A stretch of DNA of 6,753 nt from Paracoccus sp. (in: a-proteobacteria) (GTDB lineage Bacteria; Pseudomonadota; Alphaproteobacteria; Rhodobacterales; Rhodobacteraceae), in contig JAPSIP010000081.1 of NCBI GenBank assembly GCA_031178645.1, forward strand, positions 1 through 6,753, given 5' to 3'. Below the pieces are notes generated by a model, which saw nothing but the letters and a program-made list of their open reading frames with translations, did not search any database and was not told the origin of the DNA. Of the stretch, positions 5,245 to 6,753 are shown one piece after another (position 1 is the first letter of the stretch; each line of letters begins with the position of its first letter). A program made the translations under genes and the position numbers.

Positions 5245-6753
5245 ATGCTGCTGTCCTTGTTGAAAATCCTGTTCTTTTTCGCGGTCGTCCTGGTCGTTGC
5301 CCTTGGCGCGGTGCATCTTTCGGAAACCGGCCAGATGTTGCGCATCGAATATGCCGGTACCGAATATGCCCTGACCCCCGTCAAGGCCGTGGTCGCGCTG
5401 CTGATCCTGATGGTCCTGGCTTGGCTGGTCTTCAAGGCCCTGGGCCTGTTCCTGGCCTTTATCCGCTTCCTTGCCGGGGACGAGACCGCCATCGACCGCT
5501 ATTTCGCCCGGTCCCGCGAACGCAAGGGCTATGCCGCCCTGGGCGAGGGGATGTTGGCCGTCGCATCGGGCGAAGGCAAGCTGGCCCAGGACAAGGCCGC
5601 CAAGGCCGAGAAATACCTGAACATGCCCCATATCACCAACCTCCTCTCCGCCCAGGCCGCCGAAGTCGCGGGCGACAGGGCACGGGCGGGCGCGGTGTAT
5701 CGCACGCTGCTGGAAGACGACCGCACCCGCTTCGTGGGCATCCGCGGGCTGATGCGCCAGAAGATCGACGAGGGCGACACGGCGACCGCGCTTCTGCTGG
5801 CGCAAAAGGCCTATGCGCTGAAGCCCAAGCACCGCGAATTGCAGGACACGCTGCTGGATCTGGAAATGCGCGAGCATGACTGGAAGGGCGCGCGGCAGTT
5901 GCTGAAGGACAAGCGCCGACAGGGTGATCTGCCCAAGGACGTGCATCTGCGGCGCGACGCCGTTCTGGCCCTGCAGGAGGCCAGGGAGGTTCTGGCCCAC
6001 GGCAATTCCATCAGCGCCCGCGAGGCGGCGATTTCGGCCAACAAGGCCTCGCCCGACCTGATCCCGGCGGCGGTGCTGGCGGCGCGCAGCTATATCGCGC
6101 AAAAGGATTATCGCAATGCCTCGCGCGTCTTGGAAAAGACTTGGTCGGTGCGGCCCCATCCCGATGTGGCGGCAACCTATGCCGAGATCGTGCCGGACGA
6201 ATCGTCCTCGGCCCGCCTGACCCGGTTCGAGCGCCTGATAGGCAAGAACCCCAATCACGAGGAATCGCGCCTGCTGCGGGCCGAACTGCTGCTGACGGCC
6301 GAGGATTTCCCCGGCGCGCGGCGCGCCCTTGGCGATCTGGCGGAAAAGCATCCGACCGTACGGACCCTGTCGATCATGGCCGCGATCGAGCGCGGCGAGG
6401 GGGCCGACGACAGCGTGGTGCGCGGCTATCTGACGCGGGCGCTGACGGCGTCGCGCGGGCCGCAATGGGTTTGCGACAAGTGCCACAACGTGATGGCCGC
6501 CTGGTCGCCCACCTGCGACAGCTGCGGCGGCTTCGACACGCTGACTTGGCGGGAACCCGAAACCCGTTCCACCGCCGCATCCGCCACCCCTGGCGCGGAA
6601 ATGCTGCCGCTTCTGGTCGGCGTGCCCAAGCAGCAACCTGCCGCGGCCCAGCCCGAGATGTCCGATCCCGCACCGGCGTCCGACGTGACGCCGCCCCCTT
6701 CGGCGCAGCCCAAGCCTGCCACGTCGAAAACGCGCCGCCGCGAGGTCGCGCAG
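5245..6753 (+). CDS. hemY: HemY-like membrane protein with helical repeats and C-terminal zinc ribbon (3' end missing)
   Basis: 503 codons are open to the right edge without a stop. Two membrane segments lie at about residues 8-25 and 46-73, typical of the HemY_N region (PF07219), with ETGQMLRIEYAGTEYAL between them. AIDRYFARSRERKGYAAL (82-99) and NLLSAQAAEVAGD (132-144) follow, then TPR-like helical repeats to about 405. WVCDKCHNVMAAW and SPTCDSCGGFDTL (408-433) place four cysteines at 410, 413, 424 and 427, a CxxC-x10-CxxC zinc-ribbon or rubredoxin-like knuckle. A Pro/Ala-rich tail follows and is probably near its end. The ATG has GAGG at 5233-5236, overlapping the mic60 stop, so translation is likely coupled. 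This is the HemY of hemCDXY-type operons, not the Bacillus protoporphyrinogen oxidase of the same name. Its exact role in heme synthesis is unknown; a scaffold role at the inner membrane is inference. Confidence 0.9.
   Translation, partial: MLLSLLKILFFFAVVLVVALGAVHLSETGQMLRIEYAGTEYALTPVKAVVALLILMVLAWLVFKALGLFLAFIRFLAGDETAIDRYFARSRERKGYAALGEGMLAVASGEGKLAQDKAAKAEKYLNMPHITNLLSAQAAEVAGDRARAGAVYRTLLEDDRTRFVGIRGLMRQKIDEGDTATALLLAQKAYALKPKHRELQDTLLDLEMREHDWKGARQLLKDKRRQGDLPKDVHLRRDAVLALQEAREVLAHGNSISAREAAISANKASPDLIPAAVLAARSYIAQKDYRNASRVLEKTWSVRPHPDVAATYAEIVPDESSSARLTRFERLIGKNPNHEESRLLRAELLLTAEDFPGARRALGDLAEKHPTVRTLSIMAAIERGEGADDSVVRGYLTRALTASRGPQWVCDKCHNVMAAWSPTCDSCGGFDTLTWREPETRSTAASATPGAEMLPLLVGVPKQQPAAAQPEMSDPAPASDVTPPPSAQPKPATSKTRRREVAQ

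Noticed and set aside
5116..6636. 506-codon open frame on the minus strand opposite hemY
   Set aside because: It is antisense to HemY, which has clear membrane segments, helical repeats and a zinc ribbon. The frame is open because GC-rich third positions remove stop codons from one antisense frame. Its translation is compositionally biased (Gly/Arg/Gln/His) with no recognisable domain.

Overview
This is a gene-dense, very GC-rich window (third codon positions are almost all G or C). It reads as core chromosome of an alphaproteobacterium, most likely a Rhodobacterales/Paracoccus-type organism. The basis is protein character and gene order: a DUF4170 small protein, a tsaD-gpsA-YciI-EVE run, and divergent from it hemD, a Mic60/mitofilin homologue and HemY. 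I see no mobile element, CRISPR array, tRNA or rRNA.

Minus strand, read right to left. tsaD (tRNA t6A synthesis) starts a tight operon and is followed by gpsA (glycerol-3-phosphate dehydrogenase), a YciI-family protein and an EVE-domain protein. Every junction is a stop/start overlap (ATGA or TGATG), so the four genes are almost certainly co-transcribed and translationally coupled. After a 139-bp gap, a DUF4170 gene begins on the same strand and runs off the left edge.

Plus strand. hemD (uroporphyrinogen-III synthase) starts 66 bp from tsaD, divergently. An 89-bp gap with a promoter-like sequence and an imperfect hairpin follows. Next comes a GTG-started Mic60-like protein: disordered N-terminus, one membrane segment, coiled coil and mitofilin-type C-terminus. 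Ten bases later comes HemY, a membrane-anchored helical-repeat protein that ends in a four-cysteine zinc ribbon and is cut by the right edge. hemC is not beside hemD here.

The right half couples a heme-synthesis step to two inner-membrane proteins, one the bacterial counterpart of the mitochondrial cristae organiser. The left half couples tRNA modification, phospholipid precursor synthesis and a predicted modified-nucleotide-binding EVE protein. I found no clearly new system. The most interesting points are the LapB-like zinc ribbon on HemY, the mic60-hemY pairing, the EVE/tsaD operon, and the three promoter-like sites sharing a TAGG core. Many long open frames lie antisense to the real genes and are GC-bias shadows.
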